This document shows positions 62,982-64,000 of a stretch of DNA of 64,000 bases, in pieces (position 1 is the first letter of the stretch; the number at the start of each line of letters is the position of its first letter). The translations under genes were made by a program, and so were the position numbers. Source of the stretch: an uncultured Pedobacter sp. (GTDB lineage Bacteria > Bacteroidota > Bacteroidia > Sphingobacteriales > Sphingobacteriaceae); the NCBI RefSeq assembly GCF_913776295.1, contig NZ_CAJYOJ010000053.1, forward strand, positions 62,001 through 126,000, in the 5' to 3' direction. Below the pieces are notes generated by a model, which was not told the origin of the DNA, ran no database searches, and saw only the letters and a list, made by a program, of their open reading frames with translations.

Positions 62982-63362
62982 TTGTTTTTTACCTGTACTA
63001 CAGGATACTTTGCCTCCGCCCAATCTTATCGGAATGATCATAAAGAGGTTAAAGAATTTATAATAGATACACTGAATCTGGATAAGGTCATGTTTGAAAT
63101 GGAAAGCGAGTTAAGGCTTACAACAACTCAAAAACCTGAAATCAAAGCTCAACTTAAAAAGTACCTGATCAAACGGATGCAATATCACGAATTCGAATAT
63201 CGGGAATCTGAAGAATGGAGGGGAAGATCCAATAATGAGCTATTTAATTTTTCTCAGAATTTAGAAAAGATCCTTGATGAAGAACAGATTGATTGTTTTT
63301 GGGCGATGAAACCTTTGTATAAAAACAATAATATATGGTGGAATATATTCGTAGTTTATTAA
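62982..63362 (+). CDS. Small secreted protein of unknown family
   Basis: About 126 residues from TTG at 62982, which yields a short signal peptide ending FASAQ. The in-frame upstream codons read LKKVILSL, a proper signal start, but with TTA rather than ATG before them. So the start is non-canonical or lost. The mature part is charged (KEVKEFIIDTLNLDKVMFEM; ESEEWRGRSNNELFNF). No family recognised. It lies 17 bp after the CREST gene. Confidence 0.6.
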   Translation: MFFTCTTGYFASAQSYRNDHKEVKEFIIDTLNLDKVMFEMESELRLTTTQKPEIKAQLKKYLIKRMQYHEFEYRESEEWRGRSNNELFNFSQNLEKILDEEQIDCFWAMKPLYKNNNIWWNIFVVY

Positions 63363-63436
63363 TCATCAACCGTGAAAATATTTTTTGAAATAACATCGGG
63401 CTTTTTGAACGATAATCCAGCAAGCCCGATTACTAT

Positions 63437-64000
63437 TTAGAACTTGGAATGGGCTTTACTATAATCCAGTTTCTTCTGTCCGCCTAGGGCATATTCAATG
63501 CCTCCCCATAAATGTTTCTGAAATTTATCGTCAGCCCAGCCTTCTTTGGTATGGCCCATGCAGGTATAGAAAGCTCTTCCGCCATCAAAATCGTGGTACC
63601 ATGCAAAAGGATGAAAATCGCCATTTTTACCGCCAGTGTACGATTTCTCGTCTAAATTGATCAGCACTTTAATGTCCGGGTTGATATTCTTGAAGTTATA
63701 AAGTTCATCTTTTCTCATCCATACTGAGTCTGTAAGGAATTTTGTAGCGGGATGTTTTTTGTCTTTAACCACAAATCTGGCTTCCTGAACAGCGGGGTGA
63801 CTTATAAAATAAGCACCAGCCAATTTGCCATACCAGGGCCAATCGTATTCGGTATCTGTTGCTGCATGAATGCCTACATAACCTCCGCCTGCCTGGATGT
63901 ACCTTTCGAAAGCTACCTGTTGTTTATCATCTAATACATCACCTGTGGTATTCAGGAAAATAACAGTGGCATATTTTTTTAGGTTATCCTCAGTAAAGGC
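63437..64000 (-). CDS. ThuA-like (trehalose utilisation-like) domain protein, 3' part (partial)
   Basis: The gene runs off the right edge; 187 C-terminal residues are visible. They include TVIFLNTTGDVLDDKQQVAF, YIQAGGGYVGIHAATDTEYD, GKLAGAYFISHP, NIDEKSYTGG-like HPFAWYHDFDGGRAFYTCMG (in part) and the final KHLWGGIEYALG. These match ThuA-like proteins, which have a glutamine-amidotransferase-like fold and are often secreted and associated with sugar metabolism. The signal peptide, if any, is outside the window. Confidence 0.85.
   Translation of the reverse strand, partial: AFTEDNLKKYATVIFLNTTGDVLDDKQQVAFERYIQAGGGYVGIHAATDTEYDWPWYGKLAGAYFISHPAVQEARFVVKDKKHPATKFLTDSVWMRKDELYNFKNINPDIKVLINLDEKSYTGGKNGDFHPFAWYHDFDGGRAFYTCMGHTKEGWADDKFQKHLWGGIEYALGGQKKLDYSKAHSKF

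Overview
The window comes from a low-GC Bacteroidota chromosome, most likely Sphingobacteriaceae (Pedobacter-like). The evidence is TAnnTTTG-type -7 promoter boxes with little Shine-Dalgarno signal, type IX secretion/gliding genes (gldJ, porV), a complete 14-gene nuo operon with the short Bacteroidota-type NuoG, a Tricorn-type peptidase, a LytS/LytTR pair, and gene gaps packed with short palindromic and dispersed repeats. No rRNA, tRNA, CRISPR array, transposase gene or integrase was seen.

Region by region. 1-4020: end of an exbD gene, tonB, a small membrane protein, a PstS-like lipoprotein and a TPR protein (energy-transduction cluster). 4104-17947: nuoABCDEF, an intruding ORF6N-domain gene bracketed by hairpins, then nuoGHIJKLMN. 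17995-22556: DedA-family protein, inorganic pyrophosphatase, CNNM/CorC-like protein, RsmE, DUF4159 protein and a biotin carrier protein. 23081-27077: gldJ diverging from porV, then ispF. 27158-30562: a 1134-residue GH18 + deacetylase + GT2 fusion. 30725-31443: two copies of a ~330-bp intergenic repeat. 31551-33951: pirin, YceI, Crp/Fnr regulator and a tiny Cys-rich membrane protein. 34022-34460: four tandem ~115-bp repeats.

34578-40970 holds what looks like a small-molecule or peptide ligase cluster: two ATP-grasp-type proteins, a GCS2/YbdK-type carboxylate-amine ligase, a class I glutamine amidotransferase and two alpha/beta-hydrolase esterases. It is the best candidate here for an uncharacterised pathway. 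41267-43716: sensor kinase and LytTR regulator with an ATGA overlap. 43855-51341: DUF2459-like protein, VOC protein, coiled-coil protein, TypA, lipid A acyltransferase-like protein, beta-lactamase-fold hydrolase and an orphan kinase-like protein. 51517-56136: PfpI-family protein, then a minus-strand run of a coiled-coil protein, GT2, a DUF1016 nuclease with two in-frame palindromic insertions, and a GT4. 56273-64000: Tricorn-like peptidase, methyltransferase, GH29 fucosidase, CREST-type membrane protein, a small secreted protein and a partial ThuA-like protein.

The repeats are the second theme. At least eight families of palindromic or tandem intergenic sequence occur, and the two genes that look like newcomers (ORF6N inside nuo, DUF1016 among glycosyltransferases) both carry perfect short palindromes. 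That suggests palindrome-linked gene mobility or repeat spread, but nothing in the window proves it. Positions and identities were judged by eye; family assignments are from motif recognition without database searches.
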